A stretch of DNA of 64,000 bases from Verrucomicrobiaceae bacterium (GTDB lineage: Bacteria; Verrucomicrobiota; Verrucomicrobiia; Verrucomicrobiales; Verrucomicrobiaceae). Made by a program: the position numbers and the translations under genes. Below are positions 25,478-36,436 of this stretch, one piece after another. Location of the stretch: assembly GCA_947458455.1 (NCBI GenBank), contig CANGYJ010000001.1:310001-374000 (forward strand). The letters are read 5' to 3'. Within the stretch, counting starts at the first letter, position 1, and the number at the start of each line of letters is the position of its first letter. The notes under the pieces are model-generated. The model was given only the letters and a program-made list of their open reading frames with translations. It did not search any database and was not told where the DNA came from.

Positions 25478-26368
25478 TCATGAGGTGCGCCACTTCAGTT
25501 CCACCTTGAGGTCATTCCAGGCGTGATCAGGCTGATGCGTATGCGTTGTCGCCTCGGCCCCATGTGGCGTGAGTCGTAGCATCGTCCAACCCGTGGTGGA
25601 GGTCTTCTTATCGGCGACGTAGGAGGTCGCAGGTGTGTTGAGGATATGAATGTCCTCGTGCTGGAAGAAGTTTCGATGATGAATGTGGCCGTGAAGGTAG
25701 GCTTTGACGTGCTTTCGGGCTGCGAGGATTCGCCAAAGCTCTTCGGAGTCCTCAAGGCCGCCGGGGAAATGAATCGGATCACCCCCGAGCCGGGGATTGT
25801 GATGGGCAAAGAGGAGCGCAGGTTTGTCGGCATGCTGATCGAGCAGCTTCGTCAGCCACACGAGTTGTTCCCCACCGAGCAGTCCCTGAGTGATCATGGT
25901 GGCCTTGAGCGAGTCGAGTAGAAACAAGTTCACTGCGGGCAGTTCAATCAGGCTGAGATGCTTCGAGTTCACGGCGGAGGCATCCGCTTTGAGCACGTCA
26001 TCAAACACGGCGCGGTCGTCATGATTGCCCATCGTCAGGTGCAGCGGTACACCCGCCCGCTGCAATGGGGCTATGAGGGCCGCGAAGCGTTCGTAATCCC
26101 CGCGTTGGCCGTCCTTCAGGGCGAGATCGCCATTGATGATGACCGCAGCCGGTCTCTTCGGCAGGGCGAGCAGCCAGTCGATGGTCATTCCCAGGTTCAT
26201 CTGGATCGCTGCGGTGGGCGACTGCTGGGCTCCGATGTGCGTGTCATTCAAAACGGCGATCAAGCCATCATCGACCTCTGCCGTTGGTGAGGCTGCCACC
26301 TGCGTCAAGATGGCCGCACCTCCGAGTTGTCCTAGAAATTGGCGTCGGGAACTGAGGTGGATGGGCAT
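25478..26368 (-). CDS. Tat-exported metallophosphoesterase (calcineurin-like)
   Basis: The start at 26368 gives MPIHLSSRRQFLGQLGGAA, a twin-arginine signal. Metal-binding motifs are all present: LNDTHIG, VIINGDLALKDG, MGNHDD, HHNP, and GHIHH, the standard D-x-H / G-D / G-N-H-D / G-H-x-H set binding two metals. The 297-aa length fits the CpdA/purple-acid-like exported class. Substrate unknown; a phosphodiester or phosphomonoester outside the cytoplasm is expected. It is convergent with the upstream flavoprotein and divergent from the ExeM-like nuclease downstream on the plus strand. Confidence 0.88.
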   Translation of the reverse strand: MPIHLSSRRQFLGQLGGAAILTQVAASPTAEVDDGLIAVLNDTHIGAQQSPTAAIQMNLGMTIDWLLALPKRPAAVIINGDLALKDGQRGDYERFAALIAPLQRAGVPLHLTMGNHDDRAVFDDVLKADASAVNSKHLSLIELPAVNLFLLDSLKATMITQGLLGGEQLVWLTKLLDQHADKPALLFAHHNPRLGGDPIHFPGGLEDSEELWRILAARKHVKAYLHGHIHHRNFFQHEDIHILNTPATSYVADKKTSTTGWTMLRLTPHGAEATTHTHQPDHAWNDLKVELKWRTS

Positions 26369-26500
26369 GGAAGGGACTACGGGGCTTGAGGGTGACCTTT
26401 TCCGCTCAGGTGGGAATGTCCCATGCATACCAGCGGTTGAGCCCCATTCGGAGAAAACATTGCCCGAACGAGCGCGGCCTGTCATGGTCTCAGAGGTGCC

Positions 26501-29299
26501 GTGCGTTTTTTCCTCCTGAGTTCAGCCTTTTGCCTCCTCGGCGCGATTTCCGCCTGGGCCCAGTTGAGCTACACCGGAGGCACGTTGGGGCAAAACTTCG
26601 ATTCTTTGCCCACGTCGGGTTCCTTCACCTATCCCAGCCATGGAGCGGCGGAGCTCACCGCTTCGCCGTTGAATGCCTCGGGCATGAGTGGGTGGAGCCT
26701 CGCCCCGGTGAGTAGCACCACGGCGGCACGAATCCGCGCCGATGCGGGAACCAGCTCGACCGCCTCGCATCTCTCGAATGGCGCTGGTGCGCAGTCGGAT
26801 CGGGCGCTCGGCATGCTGGCCAGCTCGGGCTATGTCGGACGTGCTGGCCTCGTGCTGGTGAACAACACCGGCGGCCCACTCACCCGCTTCACGCTCAGCT
26901 ACACAGGCGAGCAATGGCGTGTCGGAGGTGGCGTGGCGAACACACTGACCTTTGGCTATGCGATCGGCACCACGAGCATCACCAGTGGCAGCTTCAAAAC
27001 CGTGAGCGCCTTGAGTTTCACCTCGCCGATTACCAGTGCCACGGCGACGGCACTCGATGGCAATGCCGCAGCGAACCGCGTGACCATCTCCGCCACTGTC
27101 ACCGAGGTGCCGTGGGGACCGGGGCAGACTCTCGTGCTGCGTTGGTCGGATGTGGATGATACCGGTGGTGATGATGCGCTGGCCGTGGATGACTTCTCCT
27201 TCTCTGCGGAAGCTGGCGTGGTGCCCTCGATCACCCGCATCCACGCCATCCAGAGCAATGTGGTGACGAGTCCGATGGTCGGTGCCGTGGTGACCATCGA
27301 AGCCGTCGTCACCGGTGATTTCCAAGGCTCGAACGCATTGAGCGGCTTTTACCTTCAAGAACGCCCGGCGGACCAGGATGCGGATGTCGCCACCTCGGAA
27401 GGCATCTTCGTGAGTGATGATGGCAGCTACGATGTCTCGCCGGGGGAGGCGGTGCGAGTCACCGGTACCGTGGCGGAGGTCAGTGCCGTGACATCGATCG
27501 TCAATCCGACCTTCATCGTGAAATCGGCAACAACCTCGCTGCCTGCGCCGCTGAGTCTCACCATGCCGCCGAGCAGCACCTCCGGCTTTGAACGCCATGA
27601 AGGAATGCTCGTGCAATTCACCCAAACACTTACCGTGACGGATAACCGGCAACTCGGCACGGTCGGGCAGTTAGTGCTTGCCTCCGGCGGCCCCATCGAA
27701 AGCCCCACGGAGAGTCTTGATCCGAATGATTCGCCTGCCAGCGGCACCAGCAGCAGCGGCACAAGCAACGTGGCGCCCATCTCGGCCCAGGAAAGCCTCA
27801 ACACCCGCCGCCAGCTCGTGCTCGATGATGGCAGCCTTTTGAGCAATCCCGCGCCCATGCCGTATCTGAATGGCCAGCAGACGCGGCGTCGCGGAGATAC
27901 CACCGGCAGCGTCACCGGCTTCTTCAGCTACGCGAATGGCGTGAACAAGATCCAGCCCGCTGCACCTGTCACCTTCATCGACACGAATCCACGCCCCTCG
28001 ACAGCTCCCGTGGTCGGCGGACGCTTGAAAATCGCCGGGATGAACTGCTTGAACTACTTCATCACGCTCGGTTCACGCGGTGCGGCGCTGGCAGGTGAGT
28101 TCACGCGGCAGCAGCACAAGCTCGTCGCCCAGATCATTGGCCTCGACGCGGATGTCGTCGGCCTGATGGAGATCGAAAACAATGGCACCGTGGCCCTCGA
28201 TAACCTGCTCACCGCGCTCAATGCGGCTCTCGGCAGTCCCGTGTATGCCCGTGTGCCCGAGCCCGCTGGCACGGGAGGCGATCTCACCCGCGTGGCAATG
28301 ATCTACAAGCCTGCCACCGTGCGCCCCGATGCCATCAGCCACACCGATGGTGATGCCGTGTGGAATCGCTGGCCGCTCGCCGTGGTCTTCACCGAGGTCA
28401 GCACGGATGCGCGGTTCATCACCTGCGTGAACCACTTCAAATCGAAAAGCTCCACCGCAGCCACGGGGGCGGATTTGGATCAAAACGATGGTCAAGGAGC
28501 CTTCAACGACCGCCGCAAGCAGCAGGCCGCGCGGCTCATCACCTTCCTCGCCAGCCTGCGCACCAGCACCGGCGTGGATGCCGTGCTCGCTCTGGGGGAT
28601 TTGAACGCCAGCTCGCAGGAAGACCCCATCGACCTGCTGCGAGCCACTGGCTACATGGATCAGCAGGCGATCTTTGACCCCGGTTCCTACTCGTATGTCT
28701 TTGATGGAGCGCAGAGCCATCTCGATCATGCCTTTGCCACGCCCTCTCTCAGCAGTCAGGTCACCGGTGCCGCTAGCTGGCACATCAATGCCGATGAACC
28801 CACGGTGCTCGACTACACCCAGATCGGCAAAACCGCCGCGCAGCAGGCCCTTTTCACGCCGAATGCCTTTCGCGCCGCTGATCACGATCCCGTGCTCATC
28901 GGTCTGAATCTCACACCACCTCGCGTCACCTACGCTTCGTGGTCATCGAGCATCCCATGGCCGCCCGTCAGCGCCACCGGCGCGAATGACGATACCGATC
29001 AAGACGGCTTCAGCAATGCCGCCGAACTCCTCCACGGCAGCGATCCCCTCCGGCCAGATACCGCGTTGCGTCCCACGCTTCTCCGAGATGGCAGCGGCTC
29101 CCTGCACTTCGATTACCGCCAACGCAGCACCGTCACCGGCCTCTCGCTCGTCCCTCAATGGTCCACCGATCTCCTCCAATGGAATGACCTCGCTGAAGGC
29201 AGCGTACTTTCCACACTCACGCCCGTCGTATCCATGCGCCGCGTCGTTTTCAGCCCGGGAACGATGCCCCAGGTCTTCATGAGGCTGATTTTAAGGTGA
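26501..29299 (+). CDS. Secreted ExeM/NucH-like extracellular nuclease
   Basis: A GTG start with AGAGG just upstream gives MRFFLLSSAFCLLGAISAWAQ, a signal peptide. Residues about 20-225 form a beta-sandwich seen in lamin-tail-type exported proteins, about 235-340 look like an OB-fold insertion (IHAIQSNVVTSPMVGAVVTI, GFYLQERPADQDADVATSEG), and about 505-800 carry the endonuclease/exonuclease/phosphatase core: GRLKIAGMNCLNYF, VVGLMEIENNG, LALGDLNASSQED and DHDPV. The C-terminus has a DTDQDGFSNAAELLHGSDP calcium-binding thrombospondin-3-like repeat and an exported-protein tail. At 932 aa it matches ExeM-type enzymes that degrade extracellular DNA for phosphate or biofilm dispersal. Confidence 0.88.
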   Translation: MRFFLLSSAFCLLGAISAWAQLSYTGGTLGQNFDSLPTSGSFTYPSHGAAELTASPLNASGMSGWSLAPVSSTTAARIRADAGTSSTASHLSNGAGAQSDRALGMLASSGYVGRAGLVLVNNTGGPLTRFTLSYTGEQWRVGGGVANTLTFGYAIGTTSITSGSFKTVSALSFTSPITSATATALDGNAAANRVTISATVTEVPWGPGQTLVLRWSDVDDTGGDDALAVDDFSFSAEAGVVPSITRIHAIQSNVVTSPMVGAVVTIEAVVTGDFQGSNALSGFYLQERPADQDADVATSEGIFVSDDGSYDVSPGEAVRVTGTVAEVSAVTSIVNPTFIVKSATTSLPAPLSLTMPPSSTSGFERHEGMLVQFTQTLTVTDNRQLGTVGQLVLASGGPIESPTESLDPNDSPASGTSSSGTSNVAPISAQESLNTRRQLVLDDGSLLSNPAPMPYLNGQQTRRRGDTTGSVTGFFSYANGVNKIQPAAPVTFIDTNPRPSTAPVVGGRLKIAGMNCLNYFITLGSRGAALAGEFTRQQHKLVAQIIGLDADVVGLMEIENNGTVALDNLLTALNAALGSPVYARVPEPAGTGGDLTRVAMIYKPATVRPDAISHTDGDAVWNRWPLAVVFTEVSTDARFITCVNHFKSKSSTAATGADLDQNDGQGAFNDRRKQQAARLITFLASLRTSTGVDAVLALGDLNASSQEDPIDLLRATGYMDQQAIFDPGSYSYVFDGAQSHLDHAFATPSLSSQVTGAASWHINADEPTVLDYTQIGKTAAQQALFTPNAFRAADHDPVLIGLNLTPPRVTYASWSSSIPWPPVSATGANDDTDQDGFSNAAELLHGSDPLRPDTALRPTLLRDGSGSLHFDYRQRSTVTGLSLVPQWSTDLLQWNDLAEGSVLSTLTPVVSMRRVVFSPGTMPQVFMRLILR

Positions 29300-29381
29300 T
29301 CGCTTCTTCGATTTTGGTCGATGGGCCGATGAAACTACGAGCCCTGCAGTTGAGCTAACCCTGGGTCTTGAAAGGAATGGT

Positions 29382-29440
29382 GTTCGTAGTTCGGGCTTTA
29401 GCCCGCGATTGAGGGACGGGCTAAAGCCCGAACTACGAAC
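29382..29440. repeat. 24-bp perfect palindromic (REP/MITE-like) element
   Basis: Arms GTTCGTAGTTCGGGCTTTAG (and four more bases) at 29382-29405 and the exact complement at 29417-29440 flank an 11-nt loop; TTTT follows. The element sits between convergent genes (exeM-like and gltD) and could terminate transcription from either side. Palindromes with the TAGTTCGGGCTTTAGCCCG core occur repeatedly in Planctomycetes/Verrucomicrobia genomes as I recall, suggesting a RAYT/MITE-type mobile repeat. Confidence 0.7.
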
Positions 29441-29530
29441 TTTTCTCCAAACGTGCGGAGGTGCATCGTCAGACAACCGAACCATGCCTCAATTTTGAGA
29501 ATCCCCCACGAACTTGTCATCGCCAAAGAA

Positions 29531-29560
29531 AAGAGCGTCCCCGTTACCAGAGACGCTCTT
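29531..29560 (-). terminator. Probable terminator of gltD
   Basis: AAGAGCGTC (29531-29539) and GACGCTCTT (29552-29560) form a 9-bp stem with a 12-nt loop. On the minus strand the second arm runs into TTTTCTTTGG. It begins 20 bp beyond the gltD stop codon at 29581. Confidence 0.75.
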
Positions 29561-29580
29561 CAAATCAGTCGAAGCTTGGA

Positions 29581-31059
29581 TCACGGCAAGCTCGTCGCAC
29601 TCATGAGGAAGCGGTCGCACTCTCTCGCGGCACCACGGCCTTCGTTGAAGGCCCAAACGACGAGGGATTGGCCACGGCGGCAGTCGCCAGCGGCGAAGAC
29701 GCCGGGGATGCTGGTGGTGTATTTCTCGTGTTCGGCTTTGATGTTGCTGCGAGGATCGGTTTCGAGATTGAGGGCTTCGACGAGGGGCTGCTCAGGGCCG
29801 AGGAAGCCCATGGCGAGCAGCACAAGCTGCGCGGGGAGGACCTTTTCGGTGCCTGCGACCTTCTGCGGGCCGAAGTTGCCTTTGTCGTCTTTCTTCCACT
29901 CGACATCGACGACGTGGACGGCTTTCACATTGCCATCGGCATCGCCTTCGAAGTGGGTGGCGGTGGTCAGGTACACGCGAGGATCATCGCCGAACTTGGC
30001 GGCGGCTTCTTCCTGGCCGTAGTCCATCTTGTAGGTCTTGGGCCATTCGGGCCACGGATTGTTGGCGGCGCGGGTCATGGGCGGTTTGGCCATGATTTCG
30101 AGCTGCGTGACGGTTTTGCAGCCGTGACGCAGGCTGGTGCCGACGCAGTCGGTGCCGGTGTCGCCACCGCCGATGATGACGACGTCTTTGCCGTCGGCGG
30201 TGATGTATTTGCCAGAAGGATCGAGCACCGCCTTGGTGTTCGCCGTGAGGAAGTCCATGGCGAAGTGGATGCCTTTCAATTCGCGGCCGGGGATCGGAAG
30301 GTCACGCGGCTTGGTGGCTCCGGTGGCGACGATGATGGCGTCGAAGTCCTTGCGGAGCTGCTCGGCGGTGATGTCGGTGCCGACGTTGACGTTGCACTTG
30401 AAGGTGACGCCTTCGTCTTCGAGCAGCTTCACGCGGCGGAGGACGACTTCGTTCTTGTCGAGCTTCATGTTGGGGATGCCATACATGAGGAGGCCACCGG
30501 GGCGGTCGGCACGCTCAAAGACGGTGACGGTGTGGCCGGCTTTGTTGAGCTGCGCGGCGGCGCTGAGGCCGGCGGGGCCGGAGCCGATGATGGCGACTTT
30601 TTTGCCAGTGCGCTTTTCAGGCGGTTCGGGCTTCACCCAGCCTTCTTCCCAGCCTTTGTCGATGATCGAGACTTCGATGTTCTTGATCGTGACGGGCGGG
30701 TTGTTGATGCCGAGCACGCAGGAGCCTTCGCACGGGGCAGGGCAGACGCGGCCGGTGAATTCGGGGAAGTTGTTGGTCTTATGGAGGCGGTCGAGCGCTT
30801 CTTTCCAAAGGCCGCGGTAGATCAGGTCATTCCACTCGGGGATGAGGTTGTTGATCGGGCAGCCGCTGGCCATGCCGCTGATGAGGGTGCCGCTGTGGCA
30901 GAACGGGATGCCGCAGTCCATGCAGCGTGCGCCCTGCTTTTTGAGGTTCTCTTCGGGCAGGTGGAGATGAATTTCCTTCCAGTCCTTGATACGCTCGAGC
31001 GGATCGCGGTCAGCGGGGAGTTCGCGGGTGAATTCGATGAAGCCGGTTGGTTTTCCCAT
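29581..31059 (-). CDS. gltD: Glutamate synthase, small subunit
   Basis: A 492-aa NADPH-dependent beta subunit. N-terminal Fe-S ligands [12 protein letters not shown] and CPAPCEGSC bind two [4Fe-4S] clusters; [20 protein letters not shown] binds [24 protein letters not shown] binds NADPH. It delivers electrons to the large subunit, which makes two glutamates from glutamine and 2-oxoglutarate. It is separated from gltB by the hicB-hicA pair. Downstream it ends in a hairpin terminator. Confidence 0.97.
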   Translation of the reverse strand: MGKPTGFIEFTRELPADRDPLERIKDWKEIHLHLPEENLKKQGARCMDCGIPFCHSGTLISGMASGCPINNLIPEWNDLIYRGLWKEALDRLHKTNNFPEFTGRVCPAPCEGSCVLGINNPPVTIKNIEVSIIDKGWEEGWVKPEPPEKRTGKKVAIIGSGPAGLSAAAQLNKAGHTVTVFERADRPGGLLMYGIPNMKLDKNEVVLRRVKLLEDEGVTFKCNVNVGTDITAEQLRKDFDAIIVATGATKPRDLPIPGRELKGIHFAMDFLTANTKAVLDPSGKYITADGKDVVIIGGGDTGTDCVGTSLRHGCKTVTQLEIMAKPPMTRAANNPWPEWPKTYKMDYGQEEAAAKFGDDPRVYLTTATHFEGDADGNVKAVHVVDVEWKKDDKGNFGPQKVAGTEKVLPAQLVLLAMGFLGPEQPLVEALNLETDPRSNIKAEHEKYTTSIPGVFAAGDCRRGQSLVVWAFNEGRGAARECDRFLMSATSLP

Positions 31060-31098
31060 GTCTGTGTGTCTTGCGGTGAAAAGTGAAGGAAGGATAGT

Positions 31099-31314
31099 TT
31101 AAACGAGCTTGTCCCACTCTTTGGGATCAATCTTGGCTTGCTTGAGGATTCGTTTCATGAGGGTCCAGTCGATGTCTTTGCCGTGGGGATTCGGGATGTG
31201 GATGGTTTCTTCACCGCGACGCATGAGGGGATGACTTCCTCCTGAGGACGGGCCTTCGTAACCACTTTGCCGTAGTCGGCGAACCATTTCGCGCCAACTA
31301 ATAGGCTTCGGCAT
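31099..31314 (-). CDS. hicA: HicA-family mRNA interferase toxin
   Basis: A 71-aa double-stranded-RNA-binding-domain toxin of YcfA/HicA type: MPKPISWREMVRRLRQSGYE, then SSGGSHPLMRRGEETIHIPN with the catalytic His of G-S-H-P, and NPHGKDI. It degrades mRNA when free. Length fits the family. Its start overlaps the hicB end by 17 bp, so it is translated from the same message as its antitoxin. The order antitoxin then toxin is the reverse of Escherichia coli hicAB. It lies 39 bp before gltD. Confidence 0.9.
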   Translation of the reverse strand: MPKPISWREMVRRLRQSGYEGPSSGGSHPLMRRGEETIHIPNPHGKDIDWTLMKRILKQAKIDPKEWDKLV

Positions 31315-31555
31315 AGGCGGATTCGGGTTTGTAGTTCAAGTCGATGCCTCCGACGACTGGCATGGTGTCACCGAAACGCAGTTTCAGGGCCATCCAGTCT
31401 TCCAGCACGGACCCAAGCTCGTCCCGACACGCCTCCAAGGTATCCCCATCGGCCCAGCAACCCTGAAGAGAGGGGATGCTGCCGAAAAAGCGGCCGTCTT
31501 CCATGATCTCATATTGAGCCTCATGCATGGCAGCTTGGATGTACTTGGTGAGCAT
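31298..31555 (-). CDS. hicB: HicB-family antitoxin
   Basis: An 85-aa protein with the degenerate RNase-H fold of HicB: YEIMEDGRFFGSIPSLQGCW, then ADGDTLEACRDELGSVLEDWMALKL. It lacks an obvious C-terminal DNA-binding helix-turn-helix or ribbon-helix-helix, so autoregulation may be weak or handled elsewhere. It neutralises HicA by binding it. It begins 44 bp after the gltB stop and overlaps hicA. Confidence 0.88.
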   Translation of the reverse strand: MLTKYIQAAMHEAQYEIMEDGRFFGSIPSLQGCWADGDTLEACRDELGSVLEDWMALKLRFGDTMPVVGGIDLNYKPESAYAEAY

Positions 31556-31599
31556 GTTGGGAGTTTACTCGGTGAAAGTGAATCTCAAAAGGCCAAATT

Positions 31600-34500
31600 T
31601 TAACCCCCACCCACGCGGGCGGCGTCCTTCGAGTTGCTCTCAAAGGCGGCGATGAGGGCGTCATCACCGACGAGGCCGTCGTCTTTGGCTTTCTTGAGGG
31701 CTTTCAAAACGCGGGCGTAATCGCGAGGCAGCACTTTGACGAACTGCGGCACGCTCTGCTCCCAGAGGGCGATGAGTTTGAAGGCCTTCTGGCTCTTGGT
31801 GAGGTCGGCGTGCTTCTTGATGAGTTCGTAGAGGCTGTCGATCTCCTCTTTGTCATCGAGCTTGAGCAGATCGACCATGCCGGCATTGCAGCGGGTGGCA
31901 AAGTCACCCTTCTCATCGAGCACGTAGGCGATGCCGCCGGACATGCCTGCGGCGAAGTTGCGGCCCGTGGTGCCGAGCACGACGACGCGGCCACCGGTCA
32001 TGTATTCGCAGCCGTGGTCACCCACACCTTCGACGACGGTGTCCACACCGCTGTTGCGCACGGCGAAGCGTTCGCCCGCCATGCCGCGCAGGAAGAGTTC
32101 TCCGCTGGTGGCACCATACAGCGCGGTATTGCCGGCGATGATGTTTTCCTCGGCGGCAAAGGTGCTGGCGGCAGGCGGATAGACGAGGATGCGTCCGCCG
32201 CTGAGGCCTTTGCCGATGTAGTCATTCGTATCGCCTTCGATTTCGAGCGTGACGCCTTTCGGCACGAACGCCCCGAAGCTCTGACCAGCGCTGCCCTGGA
32301 AGTGCAGATGCACAGTATCGTCCGGCAGGCCCTGCCAGTGACGCTTGGTGATCTCGTTGCCGAGGATGGTGCCGACGGTGCGGTTGACGTTGCGGATGGG
32401 GAGCGTGGCCTTGACCTTCTCGCCCTTCTCGATGGCGTCTTTGCAAAGCGGCAGCAGCGTGGTGATGTCCATGCTTTTGTCGATGCCGTGGTCCTGCGCC
32501 TCGGAGCAGAATTTGCCGACTTCGGGGCCGACTTTCGGGCTGTAAAGCAGGTTGCTGAGGTCGATGCCGCGAGCTTTCCAATGATCGACCGCGTGACGTG
32601 CTTCGAGCATGTCGGTGCGGCCCACCATGTCCTCCAGCTTGCGGAAGCCGAGCTGTGCCATGAGTTCGCGCACTTCCATGGCGACGAACTTCATGAAGTT
32701 CACGGCGTATTCGGGATCGCCGCTGAATTTCGCACGGAGCTCGGGGTTTTGTGTGGCGACGCCGACGGGGCAGGTATTCAGATGGCAGACGCGCATCATG
32801 ATGCAGCCCATGGTGACGAGCGGCGCGGTGGCAAAGCCAAACTCCTCAGCACCGAGCAGCGCGGCAATGACGATGTCACGGCCCGTCTTCATCTGGCCAT
32901 CGGCCTCGACGACGATCTTGGAGCGCAGGTTGTTCAGGAGCAACGTCTGATGCGTTTCAGCGAGACCGAGTTCCCAGGGCAGACCGGCGTGTTTCACCGA
33001 GGTCTGTGGCGAGGCACCGGTGCCGCCATCGTAACCGGAGATGAGCACGACATCCGAGTGCGCCTTCGCCACACCAGCGGCGATGGTGCCGACGCCCACT
33101 TCGGAAACGAGCTTCACGCTGATGCGTGCGGCGCGGTTCGCGTTCTTCAAGTCGTGAATGAGCTGAGCCAAATCCTCGATGGAGTAGATGTCATGATGCG
33201 GAGGCGGGGAGATGAGGCCCACGCCCGGCGTCGAATGACGCACCTTCGCGATCCAGGGATACACCTTGCCGCCAGGAAGCTGGCCGCCTTCACCGGGCTT
33301 CGCACCCTGGGCCATCTTGATCTGGATTTCCTTTGCCTGGCTCAAATAGAGGCTGGTGACGCCAAAGCGACCCGAGGCGACCTGCTTGATCGCAGAGTTC
33401 TTTGAGTCGCCCTTCTCATTGGTCCAAATGTAGCGTTCGGGGTCTTCGCCACCTTCACCGGTGTTCGATTTGCCGCCGATGCGGTTCATGGCGATGGCGA
33501 GGGACTCATGCGCTTCGCTGGAGATGGAGCCGTAGCTCATCGCGCCGGTTTTGAAGCGCTTCATGATGCTTTCCACGCTTTCGACTTCGTCGAGCGGCAC
33601 GGAAGTCTGCGCCTTGAAGTCCAGCAGGCCACGCAGCGTGTAGATCTGCTTCACCTGCGTGTTCACCAGCGAGGAGTATTGCTTGAAGGTCTCGTAGTTA
33701 CCCGTGCGGACGGCTTTTTGCAGCGTGTGGATCGTCAGCGGGTTGAAGAGGTGAGCTTCACCTTCTTTACGCCACTGGTAGTCACCGCCCACATCGAGCG
33801 CATGCACCTGCGAATCGCGATCCGGGAAGCCGCGCTGATGACGCTGGATGCACTCCTCGGCGATCACCTTGATATCGCTGCCTTCCACGCGAGTGGCGGT
33901 CCAGGTGAAGTATTTTTCCACCACGCTCTTGCAGAGGCCCACAGCTTCAAAAATTTGAGCACCGCGATAGCTCTGCATCGTGCTGATGCCGATCTTCGAC
34001 GCCACCTTGATGACGCCCTTCGTCGCAGCTTTGATGAAGTTATAAACCGCCTTCTTGTGATCGACATTAACGAGCAGACCCTGGCGGATCATGTCATCGA
34101 GCGTTTCAAAGGCGAGGTAAGGATTGATCGCTCCGCAGCCGTAACCAATCAGCGTGCAGAAGTGGTGCACTTCACGCGGTTCGCCGGATTCCAGCACGAT
34201 GTCGCACTGCGTGCGGGTGCCTTGGCGGATCAAATGATGATGCAGACCGCCCACAGCCAGCAAAGCCGGGATCGGAGCCTTTTCGGCCGAAATGCCGCGA
34301 TCCGTCAAAATGAGGATGTTGCGGCCTTTTTTGATCAAATCGTCTGCCTGGGCGCAAATCGCGTCCATCGCGGCTTCGAGGCCTTTTTCGCCCAATTTCG
34401 GATCAAAGGTGATGTCAAGCGTCGCGGAGGCAAATTCGCCGCTGGCGATGGCTTTGAGCTTCGCCAACTCCTCGTTGCTAAGGATTGGCGTCTTCAGTTC

Positions 34501-36186
34501 GATCAAATGGCAGCTTTCCGGCTTCGGATCGAGCAGGTTTCCTTCGCGACCGATGGTCGTGATGGGCGACGTGACGATTTCCTCGCGGATGCAGTCGATC
34601 GGCGGATTCGTGACCTGGGCGAAGAGCTGCTTGAAGTAATCGTAGAGCAGCTTGGCCTTGTTGGAGAGCACGGCGATGGGGATGTCTGTTCCCATCGAGC
34701 CAATCGCCTCCACGCCATCGCGGGCCATCGGTGTCATCAACATGCGCAGGTCTTCCCAGGTGTAACCAAAGGCCTGCTGGCGCTTCAGCATCGTCTCATG
34801 GTCCGGCAGCGGCGCAGGAGCACCTTCGGCGATGTCCGCCAGCTTCACGAGGTTCTTGTCGAGCCACTCACGGTAAGGCTTCTCAGCGGCGATCTTCTCT
34901 TTGATCTCGTCGTCCGGCACGATGCGGCCTTCTTCCATGTTCACGATGAACATTTTCCCCGGCTGCAAACGGCCTTTGAGCTTCACATTGGCTGGATCGA
35001 CCGGTAGCACGCCCGCTTCCGAGCCCATGATGACCAGATCGTCATGCGTCACATAATAACGGGAAGGACGCAGGCCATTACGATCCAACGTAGCTCCCAT
35101 CATCGTGCCATCGGTGAACGCCACGGACGCAGGACCATCCCACGGCTCCATGAGGCAGGAATGATATTCGTAGAAGGCCTTTTTCGCCTCGCTCATCGAC
35201 TCATGACCGCTCCACGGCTCAGGAATCATCATCATCATCGCATGTGGCAGGCTGCGTCCGCTTAGCACGAGCAGTTCCAGCGCATTGTCAAAGATGGTCG
35301 AGTCCGAGCCATCCACATTGATGACTGGCTTGATCTTGTTGATGTCATCACCAAACAGCTCCGATGCGAACAGCGACTGACGGGCCAGCATCCAGCTAAT
35401 GTTCCCACGCAGCGTGTTGATTTCGCCATTGTGGGCGATGTAGCGGTAGGGGTGCGACCGCTCCCAGTTCGGGAAGGTATTCGTCGAGAAACGGCTGTGA
35501 ACCAGCGCCAACGCCGACTCCATATCTGCATCGCTCAGATCGAGGAAGTAGCCGCCCACCTGCATCGGCGTGAGCATGCCTTTATAGACCAGCGTGCGGC
35601 AGGAAAAGCTCGGCGCATACCACACCGTGTCCAACTTGGGCACGCGGATGGCGTTGTGAGCCACTTTGCGCAGCACGTAGAGCTTCCGCTCAAAGGAAAG
35701 ATCATCCAGCGCCGCTGCATGGCGCTGCACAAACACCTGGCGCACCAGCGGCTCGCTCGCCTTGGCCGATTTGCCCAGCGTCGAGTTATCCACTGGCAGC
35801 TCACGCCAGCCGATCACCGGCATGCCTTCCGCCGCCGCGACCTTTTCAAAAGTTTCCTTCGCCTTCGCCCACGAATCGCCACCGCGAGTGGTGAACACAT
35901 TCGCCACGCCATACTGACCCTGGGCAGGAAGCTCAAAACCGGCCTCCTTGGCCTTCTTCACGAGGAACGCATGCGGCACCTGAATCAGGATACCCGCGCC
36001 GTCGCCCGTATTTTCTTCCACACAGGCACCACGATGGTCGAGATTCTCTAGAATCTGAAGGGCATTGGCGACGATGGAGTGCGATTTCTTCCCCTTCATG
36101 TGACAGACAAAGCCGACGCCACAGGCGTCATGCTCGTTTCGCGGATCGTAGAGACCTTGAGCGGGGGGGAGACCGGGGTTGTTCAT
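31600..36186 (-). CDS. gltB: Glutamate synthase, large subunit
   Basis: The start at 36186 ([20 protein letters not shown]) puts the catalytic Cys of DACGVGF at position 22; the longer ORF start is unlikely. The 1528-aa size and content match the alpha subunit: class II glutamine amidotransferase domain, central domain, FMN-binding TIM barrel ([42 protein letters not shown]), the [3Fe-4S] motif [15 protein letters not shown], and the C-terminal beta-helix ([31 protein letters not shown]). It channels ammonia to 2-oxoglutarate. It heads an operon gltB-hicB-hicA-gltD. Confidence 0.97.
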   Translation of the reverse strand: MNNPGLPPAQGLYDPRNEHDACGVGFVCHMKGKKSHSIVANALQILENLDHRGACVEENTGDGAGILIQVPHAFLVKKAKEAGFELPAQGQYGVANVFTTRGGDSWAKAKETFEKVAAAEGMPVIGWRELPVDNSTLGKSAKASEPLVRQVFVQRHAAALDDLSFERKLYVLRKVAHNAIRVPKLDTVWYAPSFSCRTLVYKGMLTPMQVGGYFLDLSDADMESALALVHSRFSTNTFPNWERSHPYRYIAHNGEINTLRGNISWMLARQSLFASELFGDDINKIKPVINVDGSDSTIFDNALELLVLSGRSLPHAMMMMIPEPWSGHESMSEAKKAFYEYHSCLMEPWDGPASVAFTDGTMMGATLDRNGLRPSRYYVTHDDLVIMGSEAGVLPVDPANVKLKGRLQPGKMFIVNMEEGRIVPDDEIKEKIAAEKPYREWLDKNLVKLADIAEGAPAPLPDHETMLKRQQAFGYTWEDLRMLMTPMARDGVEAIGSMGTDIPIAVLSNKAKLLYDYFKQLFAQVTNPPIDCIREEIVTSPITTIGREGNLLDPKPESCHLIELKTPILSNEELAKLKAIASGEFASATLDITFDPKLGEKGLEAAMDAICAQADDLIKKGRNILILTDRGISAEKAPIPALLAVGGLHHHLIRQGTRTQCDIVLESGEPREVHHFCTLIGYGCGAINPYLAFETLDDMIRQGLLVNVDHKKAVYNFIKAATKGVIKVASKIGISTMQSYRGAQIFEAVGLCKSVVEKYFTWTATRVEGSDIKVIAEECIQRHQRGFPDRDSQVHALDVGGDYQWRKEGEAHLFNPLTIHTLQKAVRTGNYETFKQYSSLVNTQVKQIYTLRGLLDFKAQTSVPLDEVESVESIMKRFKTGAMSYGSISSEAHESLAIAMNRIGGKSNTGEGGEDPERYIWTNEKGDSKNSAIKQVASGRFGVTSLYLSQAKEIQIKMAQGAKPGEGGQLPGGKVYPWIAKVRHSTPGVGLISPPPHHDIYSIEDLAQLIHDLKNANRAARISVKLVSEVGVGTIAAGVAKAHSDVVLISGYDGGTGASPQTSVKHAGLPWELGLAETHQTLLLNNLRSKIVVEADGQMKTGRDIVIAALLGAEEFGFATAPLVTMGCIMMRVCHLNTCPVGVATQNPELRAKFSGDPEYAVNFMKFVAMEVRELMAQLGFRKLEDMVGRTDMLEARHAVDHWKARGIDLSNLLYSPKVGPEVGKFCSEAQDHGIDKSMDITTLLPLCKDAIEKGEKVKATLPIRNVNRTVGTILGNEITKRHWQGLPDDTVHLHFQGSAGQSFGAFVPKGVTLEIEGDTNDYIGKGLSGGRILVYPPAASTFAAEENIIAGNTALYGATSGELFLRGMAGERFAVRNSGVDTVVEGVGDHGCEYMTGGRVVVLGTTGRNFAAGMSGGIAYVLDEKGDFATRCNAGMVDLLKLDDKEEIDSLYELIKKHADLTKSQKAFKLIALWEQSVPQFVKVLPRDYARVLKALKKAKDDGLVGDDALIAAFESNSKDAARVGGG

Positions 36187-36369
36187 TGGTGGGGCTGGAG
36201 GGAAAAGAGGCGATGTTTCCTTCCCGCCGCCGCATGTGGGTTGGACGGGAAAGGGGGCGGCATTTAGCCGATGGGTAGAAACCGTGCAAGAGCATTCTAG
36301 GGGCCAAAAAGTCATCTAACTTTCACCACTTTTGTTGGCTCTGTCTGGACACGTAATTGCTGAAAGCAG

Positions 36370-36413
36370 GAATGCCTTTCGATAAATCGAAAAACAGGCC
36401 AAAAAAGGCATTC
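36370..36413. other. Inverted repeat between gltB and lepA
   Basis: GAATGCCTTT (36370-36379) and AAAGGCATTC (36404-36413) form a 10-bp stem; the loop contains TCGATAAATCGA-like symmetry. It lies just past the lepA stop (36437) and upstream of the gltB start, so it may terminate lepA transcription, though there is no clear U-tract. Confidence 0.4.
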
Positions 36414-36436
36414 GGTGGCAGGCTAAAGGGGCTGCT

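Noticed and set aside
29461-31086. 541-aa plus-strand ORF
   Set aside because: Antisense to gltD.
31810-33405. 531-aa plus-strand ORF
   Set aside because: Antisense to gltB, whose motifs are unambiguous; long shadow ORFs are expected at this G+C.
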